Assembly (NCBI GenBank): GCA_903813345.2
Contig: CAIIXF020000001.1
Location: 40,641,366 to 40,705,365 of the forward strand
Length of the DNA: 64,000 nucleotides
Source of the DNA: Owenia fusiformis
Taxonomy: Eukaryota > Annelida > Polychaeta > Sabellida > Oweniidae
Direction of reading: 5' to 3'
Positions 1-11,584 of the stretch are shown here, piece by piece; the stretch's first letter is position 1, and the number at the start of each line of letters is the position of its first letter. Below the pieces are notes generated by a model. That model was not told the DNA's origin, did not search any database, and was given only the letters and a program-made list of their open reading frames with translations. The translations under genes were made by a program, and so were the position numbers.

Positions 1-3000
1 CAATCAAGGCAATAAAACTATAATCTAATATTCAGCTCCCAAATTACAACTATTTGTTATCAAGCAATGTTGGCTATAAACAACTCTTGATGCCTGTCAA
101 TATTTGACAACAATCAAGCACAGTCCAAGGACAATAATGTAGTACTGTTCTTTAGAGGCTTGCTTAATGTCTATATACAGAGGGTAATGACTGAATAATA
201 GAATAAAATGGAGGGCTGGTTATTTCATGAACTGAACTACATGTTCATTATTAAGATCTTTATCATGTTATATGGAAAATGCTGATGTAGAGTACGCCTA
301 TGCTTAGTTATTTTATACAGCCCCTGCCTTCATTGAAAATAACTTTTTCATCATTGGCATTTAATTTACTAATTTAGAATAAGGAATGAAAGGAATTAGA
401 TTTCATCTTTTGAGTTCTTTTATCCCGTTCTTCTAACGATGTATATATGTAATAGGTGGGAAGGTGAGTACAATGTCTTGATAAAGACAAAGCTGTTACA
501 TGTGCAATGTTAATACTCTCAAGTTTAAATTTTAGAAGCAAAACAAACAATTTTTGTTCAAAACTGATGTAAACTTTGTTGATATACATGACGTATGGTT
601 TTAGTGATGTCATGCTCATGAGCATCTTAACTAGTCGAACCGTCTGACATTGCTGTAAGGATTAAATGTCTAGTCAAAGTGACCGCAACATAAGGACTGC
701 CAAACATTTTGAATTTCAATTATAAATTGAACAATTTTACCTAATAATTTGGCATAGAATTTTATCCAAGATATATCAGATGTAAGATATATTGAACTCA
801 TGTGTGATAATACTTATATGTAATATAAAACTTCTAAGGATATTCCTGATTGAAGTTATAAATATAGCTTAGTACTTGAAAATATTTGAAGTGCCTTTTA
901 AGAGATAGAAAATCAGACATAAAAATCAGTATAAACCATATTAAATTAAATAGTGGTCCAATCTTATATACCAGTAGGTTTGATATATGTAGTATGTGAC
1001 TTCATTATTCCCATCATCTTAAATTACAAAGAAATTAAGTTTTGAAAATCAAACTGGTAAAGGAGTATGAGATGTTAATCAACTATTTTACTTCTACTGT
1101 ATTCCTATCAGGTAATAGACTAGATGCGCATTTGCGTTATTCAAAAGCAACCCCTGTTAACCATAAAAATTGGTGTTTGTTAGAGAATTATAATAGCCTG
1201 CCATTAGATGCCAAAATTGAGATTCTAGACATATGGTGAATTACTGATTGTCCTAAAAGCAAATGGAATTAATTGATGAATCATTAGAGAGAAAACATTT
1301 CAACTTGATCCAAATTTTTCACGATTAATTGCCTTTTTCATCAGTACACTATCATACAGGACATTCTAATGGGATTTTAACCATAATTAAATCAAGTTTA
1401 TTTACATTTGATGGTTTATTAGGCATCGGAAAATGGACACTAACTTGGTGGAAAATTCAGTTTTATTTTGTACAGTACTCCTGGTACTTGACAGCTGGAT
1501 ATGATTTTCCATTACCCTTTGTAAGAGCTTGACTACATTGGCACTCTTTGAATTAGATAGGCTAAATATATTCCGCAATCTGCCTATGAGCATTTACTTC
1601 ACATGCAAATACCAGAGAGGACACAAAAGCTACTTTTAAGATCATTGAAATTTGTAAAAACCAAATCTGTAAAGCTCACCATTAATAGTAAGCTAGCTTA
1701 TATGAGTCTACTACTGACCCCCCTCCCACTTACACAAAAATAAATTAGCCTATTAATAGTTTTTTCAAAAACTGGACCCAAATTTTGAAAAGAAGAAAGG
1801 AAAACATTTAAAATAAAGTTTATTCCCCCCTCCCCTTTTCAATTCCACGACCTGCTGCACTGCCAATTCTTCAGTTTAGGGATTAAGAGGGGAGATTCTA
1901 CTGACTCAAATATAAAATGAGCGTGGTTCAAAGATTTTTCCAATTTGCTAATTCCGAAAACCTGAAGGAAATTGAAAACATATTGTGCAGGAAATTATGT
2001 AGAAATTAAGAACATTTCTGCATAAGATATTACCGACCTGGACCTAGCAATGAGCTATTTATTTGATGGGAATGTGTTATTTTCAGAAAAAACAATACAT
2101 GAGTGAAGGTGAACATACAGGATAGATCAATCTTCATGTTACTGCTGAGTTGCATGTTTATAAAGTTGCATGGGGCTAAAATTTGATCTGAATCCTGATA
2201 TCTTATCCAAAAATTCATTCTCAAAGTTTATGGTATACTCATTTTGGTTAATGAAGTACAAACAAATTGGCATTTCACTGTTTTCCTGTCCTGAACATAA
2301 CATCTAGGATGTTTATTCTGAAATCGAATTTCAAGAAGTTTATCTTAAGTCTAACCATATGATTCCATGAAGAAATTTAATGCCTAATGTAATCTTCTGC
2401 CATTCTAAGACATATTGAATAGCGGTTCATTGGGATTAAATTCCTAATTGTTATTTTGAAAAGAATTTCAGTACATGCTTCTCAATATTTTTCAACTAAG
2501 CTTTTAAATCTGCAAAACTGTTTTTATGTTTAATGACATGTTGGACACAATAAAATATTAACCATTCGATCTTGTATGGTTAAATATCATTAATACACAT
2601 ACATGCACAAATCGGCTGATCAAATACAAAATCAATGTTTCTACATAAACCACAGACATGTGTGTAAATAATCTTACCTGCTACACTCAGGTGCCATGTT
2701 AAGATGTAAATCCATAAACTTGTCCAAAATATTTTTAATTTCCTATACATTTTGTCCAAAGTTTTATAGTTAATATCCAAATTTGTCTAGTGTTAAATTC
2801 AGACACCTCTAAGTCTCACACGAACAGGATAACATACTCTCATATACTTAGCAATAGTCATAAATATGCTTTTAGTGAAATGTTTATCAGAAATATTTGA
2901 ATAGCGTGTTCAATGCTTGAGAGCGTCTGCTAAATTGAACATGTTTGAATCAAGCTGTCATATAAATATTCGCAGCTTACTGTATAGCCATCTATATGAT

Positions 3001-4224
3001 GATCTGTGAACTAGATGGCCTAGGTGAGTCAGATTGCTAATTGAGTCTAATTTAGCTCATCAATATAGCTTAATTTCTACACCAAACATTAGGCAATACA
3101 AGGCTAATTATGTTACATACACTGTCTGGTACTTAATGAGTAAAGTGAAAACTTCAGCCACAAATTGATCTAGTTAACAAATTAAAGGGCCTTCTTACAA
3201 CCTGTAAGATTTAATTCCATTATGTCATCAAAATCAATTATCTTATGGCGTTTCATACATCATATATGATCAAAGACACCAAACACTAAACCACTTAAAG
3301 AGTCAGTGTCTGATAGGAGTACAGTAAGAATACCCTCTTGATATTTTTGCATTAAGAGATAAAAAACAGGAACATCCATCTCCTCTGTCAGATACTGACT
3401 CCTACGACCTACACTTACAGTGACAATTTCATGATTGTATGCAGAAATGAATACTTAATTTGATGGTAGGAAATTCGAAAAGAAATTTAAAAAAAACACT
3501 CTGAATCTGGGTTCAAGTCACGTTGTAAGTGATGAAAAATACCTTCGATGACAAAAAGCTCAAATTGCTTAAAAAGCTTAATTGTGACAGTTGGTTGTTC
3601 TGTTGATTTCTCAATATATATAGGCAATACTGTAAATAAAACATTCAACACATTCAGCTACCCAGAATAAATATTCAAATCAAATCAACAAGTCAATATT
3701 TGATTTTGTCCCAGAACATAAGAAATACATTTCAGACTGTCTCCCCCCTCCCCCAGAAAGTGTAACAGAAGAGAACATTGCTTTTTCAAATTTAAAAAGT
3801 GTAGTTGTTTCCAAGCAAAATAAACATATAATCACCCCCCCACCTCCCTCCAAACATTAGTTGATTAAATGTGTGTATATACACTAAATACATTCATGTA
3901 ACATTGATGTCTTGATGAAGTCTCTATCTTGGTTTCACGTTTCAAGTCTTTATCTCTCATTAGTTCCCTGGTGAGGAGAGCAAATGTCCTTATATGACCA
4001 TTAATATGTCAAGCAGAACTAAGAATATTGCCAGTCTGCAGTGTATAGGGATTTCTATATTAGATGAAAATGGTAAGTTTCTCTAGTAATGTCGATGTAA
4101 CATTACTCCCTCCTCCCCATTGTAAACACTATACATCACTTTATGGAATCAATTTTTTCTGTAAAACAAAAAATGTCTTTATGTTATAATGTAACTTATG
4201 ATCTGGGGGTTCATTTCGTTGGGG
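1..4224. other. intergenic, no gene recognised
   Basis: I see no ORF with a recognisable protein signature, no convincing exon chain and no clear inverted-repeat element here. The DNA is AT-rich with a few short C-rich runs (around 1718-1730, 1825-1840, 3742-3756 and 3834-3850). The short open frames on both strands have unremarkable, low-complexity translations and are probably chance. Confidence 0.6.
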
Positions 4225-4244
4225 GGTCCTAGGCTAAACCCTTA

Positions 4245-4610
4245 GATATTGATATGTTCCCATACCAATCTGTCAAATTTCAATATGTTCCCATACCAAC
4301 CAAATAATGGCTTAAAGTCATACCAAATGTCCAAATACTAGGCCAATACCATACTAAATATCCAGATATAGGACCAATGCCATACCAAATATCCAGATAC
4401 GAGACCAAGGCCATTCAAAATTTCTAAACCCCCTAGAAGAAAGCAGATCTTTGAGGAAAATGATCCAAAACAACCTCAAATTAGGGATATGTGTAACTAC
4501 TAGACTAATGCCATACCACAGGTGAGAGTAACATATTTTCCTTGACCATTCCCATACCAGAAAGTGTAAAAATCTGACCATTACCATATCTCAAAAATCA
4601 TAATTCGGGG
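4245..4610. repeat. degenerate CATACCA minisatellite
   Basis: The phrase CCATACCA recurs about nine times, followed by variants of AATATCCAGATA and then GACCAATG. Spacing is irregular, roughly 30-40 bp where the repeat is best preserved (about 4315-4420). This is an old, diverged tandem array. The minus-strand open frame across it is a by-product of the repeat. Confidence 0.6.
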
Positions 4611-4631
4611 GAGACATTCTCATACCAGATC

Positions 4632-5121
4632 CAGGGCTGTCAACTTGGGACCACCTAATATGAGTGACTTCAAAATGTTGGACACCTAAGTCCAAATCTG
4701 AACACTTTTGTCCAAATTTTGAACACCTTTGGCCAACTTTTAAACACCTTTGGCCAAAGTTTGAGCACCTTTGCCAAACTTTGAACACCTCAAATTTTTC
4801 GCGCTCGCTACGCTCGCGTTGGCGTCAACGGGGGGGGGGGGGGTAGGTACGAAAAATTTCCAATGAACATGCGTGACACATACGGGATTCGCGTGACAAA
4901 TCCGAACAAATTGCGTTCGTTTTTTTCCCGCGTTCGTATTTTTACCGTATCGTAAACATATTTCGAAAAAATTTCTACAGAAATATTTTTGCTTGACAAT
5001 TACCAGGTAAAATGCGTATTTTGCGTGACATTTTCTGTCACGCAAAAAAAACTGGCGTGACTTCAAATTCTTCAGCAAATGCGTGACAAATACGCAAATT
5101 GCGGGACAGTTGACAGGCCTG
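4632..5121. mobile_element. non-autonomous TIR DNA element, 6-bp TSD
   Basis: The left end reads CAGGGCTGTCAACT and the right end, on the other strand, CAGGCCTGTCAACT. The direct repeat CAGATC flanks both sides (4626-4631 and 5122-5127), so this looks like a complete insertion of 490 bp. Inside are a small tandem repeat (4675-4800, variants of TTTGAACACCTTTGGCCAA), a TCGCTACGCTCGC motif, a G run (about 4830-4843) and a 279-bp block (4843-5121) that recurs at 7455-7731. No transposase is visible. The CAGGG end is hAT-like, but that family call is inference. Confidence 0.75.
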
Positions 5122-5127
5122 CAGATC

Positions 5128-6700
5128 CTTAAAATTACTAATTTGTGAATGAACCAGCCTTGTCTCTGATATAGATAAAACATGAACCCCCTGGACTTGG
5201 TGATTTATAACTCTTAGGTTTCATCAACATCAAGTCTGTATTCCTTTACTTTTCCTATAAAACAGTCTATTATCTCATTTCCATATCTAAAGCAGTCCCT
5301 GGAGAGTACATGCACCTGAATGAATAATGCATTGTATTACAATATATTTTACAAGTGCAATATATGTTGAACAGGTGATATGGTTGCCTAGCAACACAAT
5401 ATTAGACAATGAACAAGCAGCAAAGATTAAGCATCAATTTGGGGTAAAAAATATTTAGAAACAGAACACGTACAGTAGTAGTGTTCTTCTCAAGATTTTT
5501 TTCTAAAATGAGTACAAAATTCGCATTTTACCACCAATTCTGCCAAAAATATTCATGATTTTTCTCATTTCAAGTTTAGTGCAATTAGGTTTTCAGATAT
5601 GTGTAAGGCCATTTTAAAAATCTCAAGTGAGTGAAGTGCCCATTTGCTTAATGCTGGGGAAGTCACTGTATAGAATTCAAGCATCAACCTTATCCCAACC
5701 TCATTCTATTCTCTCCCTGACTCAATATACTGATTAATAATTCTTTGGCATGTAAACTAATCTTATTTGCAAAAAGGGAGGGGTATGAAACAAAAGTGTC
5801 AAATAAAAACAATAATTGGGTATCTCTGTTATCAGCACTATAATCAAACACTGATGCTATCTCCTACACTATCGTAATCCCCAATCGTGTTTTGCAAGCT
5901 AGCTTTAGAAGGTTCAATCCCACCGCAAATAGATCATAAATCCCCAGCAAAGGCCAATAATTCCCATTCAGATTATAGGATCAACAAGAACTTGATAGCA
6001 TGATAGATGTTTTGTATGTCCAGCTTACTGCCAACTAAAACAAATTGAAAGCCAGAGATCAAGATCATGTTTGGAAATTATATACTTGCGCTGCCATCTT
6101 TTAATATAGATTACATGTTTATTATGTATATTGATTAGAGTTAGAGACCCTATCTGTTGCAAGATCATGCCTGGCACAACCGTCACCATGTTATAAATTG
6201 TTTTCATAGATGAAGCAACATTGACAACACTGAAGGAAAGGCTATTGATAAATTTATCACAACAATTACATTTCACCAAAAGTTAAATTTCAGACACAAA
6301 TGGCAGATGCCAAAATAAATTTCAGAAATCGATTAGAATACCCAAATTTAACTATTATAAAAATTCTATAAATGAATGTTTACCGCAAAACGTTACATGT
6401 ATGTGGAAACATTTGATGGTAGGTGTTAAGTGTTTCTGTATTATGGTCAAGTATCTGTCGCATGTAACCAAGGAAAATTGCTTTCAATCAATCCAGAATT
6501 TGTGGTTCAAAATACGAATGCATGGCATGGAGGTTAAACCATATAACAGCTCCAAGAAAAGATGCAAGGCAGGAATACAGAGACAACATTCCAAAAGTAG
6601 TACCTGCTTCCCCGTGACAGATCTTGCACTTATTTATAGCCAAGATCTTCATCTTTCTATTTCTACCTGTTAGTTTGGTAAATAAGCTATGGATTACCTT
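5128..6700. other. intergenic, no gene recognised
   Basis: No recognisable protein, exon chain or element was seen. The open frames at 6025-6279 (-) and 6401-6673 (+) match no family I know and lack supporting splice or promoter context. Confidence 0.55.
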
Positions 6701-6707
6701 ATTCTTC

Positions 6708-6813
6708 GGCCACAGTGTGGCCTTACGCTATCATCAAGCCCAGTTTGTTTTAGCGCTTTTTACGCTATCTCTCATCATGGGCTCTATCAGTGTATGAGGT
6801 GGTAGAGCCCATG
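6708..6813. repeat. two small hairpins
   Basis: A perfect 15-bp palindrome (GGCCACAGTGTGGCC, 6708-6722) is followed by a stem-loop with 11-bp arms CATGGGCTCTA and TAGAGCCCATG (6776-6786 and 6803-6813). A similar GAAGGCCAC...GTGGCCTTAG palindrome lies near 12725-12750, so these may be parts of one dispersed repeat. I see no coding role. Confidence 0.5.
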
Positions 6814-7186
6814 CTCTCATAGACTGTTGCTATTAATGAACTAAAATGTAGTAGACATACCTTCATTGAACTTAGTATGTAGTCTTAATTCATATGTCCT
6901 TCTACATTGGCTTTAATTTAGTCTTTTCTAAAGCAATTTTTTCTTCTGTAAAAATGGCCATTTTGTTTTTCGCTATAGCGAGATAAAGTTCAATCTTAAC
7001 GTTTTAAAGAATGGCAGATCAGGTGATTTTTAGTTTAGACGAAAGCATGCAATATCTCACAAAGGACAGTGTCCATTTGAATTCTAATTGATGAAATATT
7101 CTCATTTCAATTTTTAGATTAACATCAAAATAAAATTTTACTCCAGAATAAACGTTTTCACTAGTGCTTGGTGGTCTACATGCCAT

Positions 7187-7345
7187 GTCTTCTAGCCAAG
7201 TAATTTGGCTAGGGACTCGCGTAAGCTATGGACACTGTAATGAACCATTTGAAAAAAGCTGGCCATCGTGTTATAAATTTATTAAATATTTTAAAAATCG
7301 CCAGATAAATCATGGGTTTTCAATTAGAAGGGTATGCAACTCTGT
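7187..7345 (+). repeat. dispersed repeat X, left-half copy
   Basis: The stretch with GAACCATTTGAAAAAAGCTG, a GTTATAAATTTATTAAAT core and AAATCGCCAGATAAA is repeated in inverse orientation at about 40312-40440. The fuller copy at 40175-40445 joins this half to the half seen at 12397-12560. The family looks like an element of at least 270 bp. A CTAGCCAAG...TTGGCTAG palindrome marks one edge. Confidence 0.65.
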
Positions 7346-7374
7346 GTTATAACATGAGAACTTCAAAATGAGCA

Positions 7375-7875
7375 ATGCCATCCCAAACAAAAATGAATTC
7401 AAGTTTACATCCAGTTTACACTCAGTTTACACTTAATTTACACCAGACCTTGGTGTAGGTACGAAAATTTCCAATGAACATGCGTGACATATACGGGATT
7501 CGCGTGACAAATCCGAACAAATTGCGTTCGTTTTTTTCCGACGTTCGTATTTTGACCGTATCATAAACATATTTTGAAAAAATTTTTACAGAAACATATT
7601 TGCGTGACAATTACCAGGTAAAATGCGTATTTGCGTGACATTTTCTGTCACGCAAAAAAAACTGGCGTGACTTCAAATTCTTCAGCAAATGCGTGACAAA
7701 TACGCAAATTGCGGGACAGTTGACAGGCCTGAAATAGGTATTTACTAGCAGAAAGTAAACACTGATTTACTAGGTGTAAACTTGACTTTGAATTTTTTAA
7801 AAGTGAAAACTGGATGTAAATTAGACTCAGAAAAATCAAATATTGGTCAAAGTGTAAACTAAGTGTATACTTGAC
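7375..7875. repeat. GTGTAAA tandem-type repeat, interrupted
   Basis: Runs of AAGTTTACAC/CAGTTTACACTCAG lie at about 7400-7445, and the complementary-sense runs AGGTGTAAACTTGA and AGTGTAAACTAAGTG lie at about 7770-7875. This makes a loose inverted pair around a copy of another repeat (7455-7731). The same vocabulary forms the tandem block at 11585-11910. The order suggests that the 7455-7731 piece was inserted into an older GTGTAAA element. Confidence 0.55.
7455..7731. mobile_element. second copy of the 4843-5121 block
   Basis: This 277-bp stretch matches 4843-5121 in the same orientation almost base for base by eye, from GTAGGTACGAAAA to GACAGGCCTG. The right terminus (AGTTGACAGGCCTG) is intact. 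The left CAGGGCTGTCAACT end and the short tandem repeat of the first copy are missing, so this is a left-truncated copy. Its repeated GCGTGACA words are a family hallmark. Confidence 0.75.
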
Positions 7876-8331
7876 TGAATCCTAATTCCAAAACGAGGCT
7901 CATGCAGCCTCTCTTTCAATCAAAGCTGGCTTAGCCATTTTGGTTTTGGTAAGTCTTCACAAAATCCTATAACATCGGCCCTGATACAGTTTTACTTTAT
8001 TTGATTTTGGTGTCAACTTTACCATTAGGTATTAGTTGTGCATTTGTTCCAGTTTCATCTTCATTGTTCATTTAGTTATCCATTTTCTTAGGTTTCACAT
8101 TTCTATTCAATATATCCATTGAATCTTTCTACCTTTTGTGCTTGCCTGTTTTTTTTATCTTTTCACCTAGAATTCATTCTAATCTGAATCATGATGGCAT
8201 TATACCCTTGGCTGCAATTCAATATGGGTCAGTTTATTTGTATAGGTTTTACATTATGACATATACATTCATTAAAGGGATAATAACCTCAAGTAAAAAC
8301 TATGATTCATCAGAATAATAAGTCTATAATC
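7876..8331. other. intergenic, no gene recognised
   Basis: AT-rich DNA without a recognisable coding or repeat signal. Confidence 0.5.
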
Positions 8332-8648
8332 AAAAACATGACCCGGGTATGAGCGACGATCTTCTTATGCATCGGCAGATATATTGGAATTAATTTTGAG
8401 GTATTGGATCTTCACCTGGATTATGGAGGTCGCCATAACCTACCTATGAATATTCATGAGCGGCGTCACTGCGACTCGACAAATTCCAGCATTTTGATTG
8501 GCCCGAAAAATGCGCATGCGCAATTGTAGCGGGGCGGCCACATTGAAAAATATTACGAACTTCTTAACAAGAAAATGGAGCAATTTGAAGATTTTGACGA
8601 TGTATTTGGCATATAATATGATATCACCTGTTCGAGAAAAACATGACC
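8332..8648 (+). promoter_or_regulatory. promoter-like segment between 12-bp direct repeats
   Basis: This is a relatively GC-rich island. It has a perfect NRF1 palindrome TGCGCATGCGCA (8511-8522), an inverted CCAAT box (GATTGGCC, about 8496) and, 50 bp downstream, an AAAATGG start context. That start opens the short frame MEQFEDFDD, followed by GTATTT as a possible weak donor, or by a stop three codons further on. The identical 12-mer AAAAACATGACC flanks it (8332-8343 and 8637-8648), suggesting insertion as a unit. No downstream exons were found. It may be a displaced promoter plus first exon or a remnant of an element. Confidence 0.4.
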
Positions 8649-9096
8649 ATGTTCACATCAATACTTACAATTCATAGAATTAACTCCCAAAGTGCCAATC
8701 AAAACCAAAAACTGACCAACTCGTGAACGTTGGTTACCGACATGACAGGAAAATGCGTTAATTTTATGTTGACAATCAATTATCTCTCGATCGTTTTGCT
8801 TGAAGATTAAACATATTCGGATCTTTTATTTAATAAAATGACGAATGGCAGATATTAATTGGATTTTTGACACTCTGTTATAAATATAAGGCAGAACTGA
8901 TAATGTATTCCCCGTTATGAATGATCGCGATCGATGACGCAAGGTTCGTCATTTCGATCACCATGGAGGTGTATTTTTGTTGTATTTACAGTAGACAACA
9001 AACAATTTAAAGGCTCGTAGACCTAGTATGTTATATTTATTTCACAAATATGGTATTAAGTTATAAAGCTATTAAAGACATACGATACGATACAAT
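8649..9096. other. intergenic, no gene recognised
   Basis: There is a GATCGCGATCGATGACGC word cluster near 8925-8942 and a CACCATGGAGG start-like context near 8961, but no frame longer than a few codons follows. Nothing else was recognised. Confidence 0.45.
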
Positions 9097-9335
9097 TCAA
9101 AAAGTTTTTTCAAAATGGCGTCGACCTAACCGGCACATGGCCTGGTTCAGTTCTCTTTTTGGGACCGGATTGCTCGCCTTGAATCCGTTTTCTTTGGTTT
9201 CTTGTGAGAGAATATGTATGGTATGGCAACTGCCCGAACGACAGTGAGATTCCATTGTCGATAACGACAGTGTTATTTCTGTTGCCGATAGCAAACTGTC
9301 GTGGGTAAACCCGGAAGTAAAATTGTGCTCAATCT
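9097..9335 (+). pseudogene. broken coding trace related to 10510-10722
   Basis: A promoter-like TTTCAAAATGGCG precedes the frame. At about 9228-9320 the + strand reads LPERQ, a stop, then DSIVDNDSVISVADSKLSW. The inverted copy at 10550-10650 (-) reads MPERQYDS...SVDSSNQLSLSW. The two share the PERQxDS and LSW words, so they look like diverged copies of one coding or element sequence, here interrupted by a stop. The family is not recognised. Confidence 0.35.
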
Positions 9336-9460
9336 ACGCCGTTTGAGGAGAAAATCAGCTAAAACAACTTGCCCCGCGTGTCTAGTACCATTATCACTGT
9401 AGCGTCTATATAATCAATACTTACTTGAAATATCCTGACATCGAACTAAATAAATGGTAA

Positions 9461-10093
9461 CTGGTCAACTCGTACCCAAGACAAGTCGTACCCAAGACAA
9501 CTCGTACCCAAGACAACTCGTACCCAAGTATATATTTTGGACTGGGCATGTGAATAGATATACATATTATAATTGTAACATACTGTTCAGAATAATTTAA
9601 AGTTTGAAGAAGAATTTTCGGAAGAAATTGATTTAATTTTGTGACATTTTGAGCTGAGTGTCAATTTATATTGACTATTATTTTATATTGGTCACAGATT
9701 CAGGATGTTCGAGTGAAGAGACATATGTTTATTCCACATATTCATAATCATTTTTAAAAATATTGTATGTTTATGAGTGTTTGGAACAAGTGTCAGATCA
9801 AATGTTGTAATTATATTTATTTGTATATATGTTTGACAAAAAAATGTTGTGAACAAGCGCTTCAAGCACTTCTTTTATTTAATAAAAAAATGCTTTACTG
9901 ATCCATTGAGAAAAATGTCGTCTAAATTCAAAATAATATTGAGGCTTATTTGATTCACATTACAACCTGAAAGCATTACAAACTCAATTTTTTCCCCAAT
10001 GTGCACCCATTATACTGAAAATAATCTTGGGTACGAGTTGTCTTGGGTACGAGTTGTCTTGGGTACGAGTTGTCTTGGGTACGAGTTGACTAG
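9461..10093. mobile_element. foldback element with 4 x 16-bp terminal repeats
   Basis: The left end is four head-to-tail 16-bp units of the type ACAACTCGTACCCAAG (9465-9528). The right end is four units of the reverse complement CTTGGGTACGAGTTGT (10026-10089). The outermost bases CTGG and CTAG also match as an inverted repeat. The 500-bp centre is AT-rich and non-coding. Total length is 633 bp. No clear target duplication is visible. It lies in the spacer between the inverted pair 9228-9320 and 10550-10650. Confidence 0.8.
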
Positions 10094-10509
10094 GAAGCAA
10101 ATAAACCACTCTAACTTCAGTTGTTATTCATTTTTATTCACCAATCTATTTTGAAGAGCTTTTGAAGAGCGATTTCAGCATTTGAGGCAATCTGCGCCAG
10201 TTCCTCTTGATTCGGAATCTAGTTCATGCGCATTAGAATGAATAATTTGATTGGCTTAATTCCAAAAACACATGCGCACTTGTAAATTATTTTAAACTAC
10301 TAGGCATGCGTGAAGAGTTGAAGCAAAAACGAAACTGCTGCAGATTACCCTACTTATTCGATGGCGGAATTAGAAAATTCTTTATTCAAAATGTTTTCCC
10401 GTATTGGGGAGAAAAAACACAACCCCAGGATAGATATAGGACGACAAACAAGACAATAATAAGTAGGAATCTTTGATTGTTAAAAGCCGTGCATGAAACT
10501 TTTCAGAAA
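10094..10509. other. spacer DNA, no gene recognised
   Basis: This lies between the foldback element and the THAP-like frame. AAAACTCC-type and GGCATGCGTGAAG words give it a mildly promoter-like look near 10300-10330, but no supported feature is present. Confidence 0.4.
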
Positions 10510-10722
10510 CTATAGTAAGTGACACTGTTTTAAATGTGTTCTATTCCCCGGGGATTCGGTCCACGACAACGACAGCTGGTTTGAACTGTCGACAGATTTT
10601 AATTCTACCGTCACCAGCCGACTGTCGTACTGTCGTTCAGGCATTTCTTTTAAAGTCCTTATCCCAAGTCTAGCTCTATCAGTGGAAATATTTGAACAAT
10701 TTACCGCACAACACATAGGCAT
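10510..10722 (-). CDS. short ORF with a THAP-like start
   Basis: The 70-residue frame begins MPMCCAVNCSN. This resembles the first strand of a THAP C2CH zinc finger, which in known proteins starts with Met, a few residues, Cys, two to four residues, Cys and Asn. The remaining THAP signatures (a Trp, Cys-x2-His and the AVPTIF box) are absent, so either an intron follows early or the likeness is chance. The later part (PERQYDS...LSLSW) is echoed in the broken trace at 9228-9320. Upstream on the minus strand (10740-10790) lie CTTGAAAG, a YY1-like CAAGATGGCGAC and an ETS-like ACTTCCGG, which fits a promoter. It could equally be a DNA-transposon or THAP-family remnant. Confidence 0.35.
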   Translation of the reverse strand: MPMCCAVNCSNISTDRARLGIRTLKEMPERQYDSRLVTVELKSVDSSNQLSLSWTESPGNRTHLKQCHLL

Positions 10723-10734
10723 TTTCCTTTGTTG

Positions 10735-10830
10735 TGAATGCTTTCAAGATGGCGACTCAGGTCGCAGAAATGTCACACTTCCGGTCTACATCCGGGTCTC
10801 TGAGGGAAATATGGCGAGCCCCGTCCAACA
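10735..10830. promoter_or_regulatory. YY1/ETS-like promoter region
   Basis: TTTCAAGATGGCGACT (about 10742) fits the YY1-type motif, and ACTTCCGG (about 10777) fits an ETS site. A second AATATGGCGAG follows near 10809. The pair is typical of TATA-less, possibly bidirectional promoters. It lies immediately upstream of the minus-strand THAP-like frame and could also serve the + strand frame starting at 10811, for which I see no further support. Confidence 0.4.
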
Positions 10831-10839
10831 GACAACTGG

Positions 10840-11584
10840 GTCACTGGGTCAATTTATGATTTTTATTTTCAATATTATACAAAAACTAACACATAACAAG
10901 ATTTTCAACTTATTGCATTTTATTCAGTAGTATTGTAACTACATATAATGATGATTAGAATACCTGACATTATTTCCGCTTTAACTTTATACTGGCAACT
11001 TTTTGGAAAAATGAAGAAAATAAAAAAGTTATTTGTAAAAGAATCTAGAAGCAAGAGAAGGAAGCAAGGTCTAATAAATTATAAAGACCCATATTTTATG
11101 GGGGGTTTTTCTTGAAAAAATTGAATATGCAAAAGAGTGTCATTGTGACATCATAATTCAAGATGGCGGATTTGGACTTTTTACAAAACAGAATTATTTT
11201 AGCATTTTTTGTTTAAAACTTCAATTTTAAAATCTGAGCAGAACTACTTGTATAGATCTTTAATGCTGATCATTCTGTGTTATTTGTACTATAACATAAC
11301 TCCTATAAATACTTTTTAAAGCGCTTAGACAGAAAATTCCAGGAAAATCCCCATGGCGATTTAACATGGTATTTTTGTTTTTGCAATTTTTTGCAATTCG
11401 TTACGCTTTGGACCCCCTGTATCTTCATTAATATTATTCTCTGATCACAGTGCTTCAAAATTCAGAATATCTTTGCATTCTCTCCCCCTGCGATAAGCAG
11501 TTAGCATTTCGCCAATTAAGGATTAGGTGAACTATGTGAACTAACTGTAAATTAAGTTTAAAATCTGACCAATCAGAATGTGCT
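10840..11584. other. intergenic, no gene recognised
   Basis: The DNA is AT-rich. One TCAAGATGGCGGAT word (about 11159) resembles the YY1-type motifs elsewhere in this window. No coding frame or element boundary was seen. Confidence 0.45.

Noticed and set aside
4740-5183. 147-codon minus-strand frame, the longest in the window.
   Set aside because: It lies across the TIR element at 4632-5121, runs through its tandem repeat and G run, and its translation has no family signature. The other copy of the block at 7455-7731 does not keep the frame over the same length.
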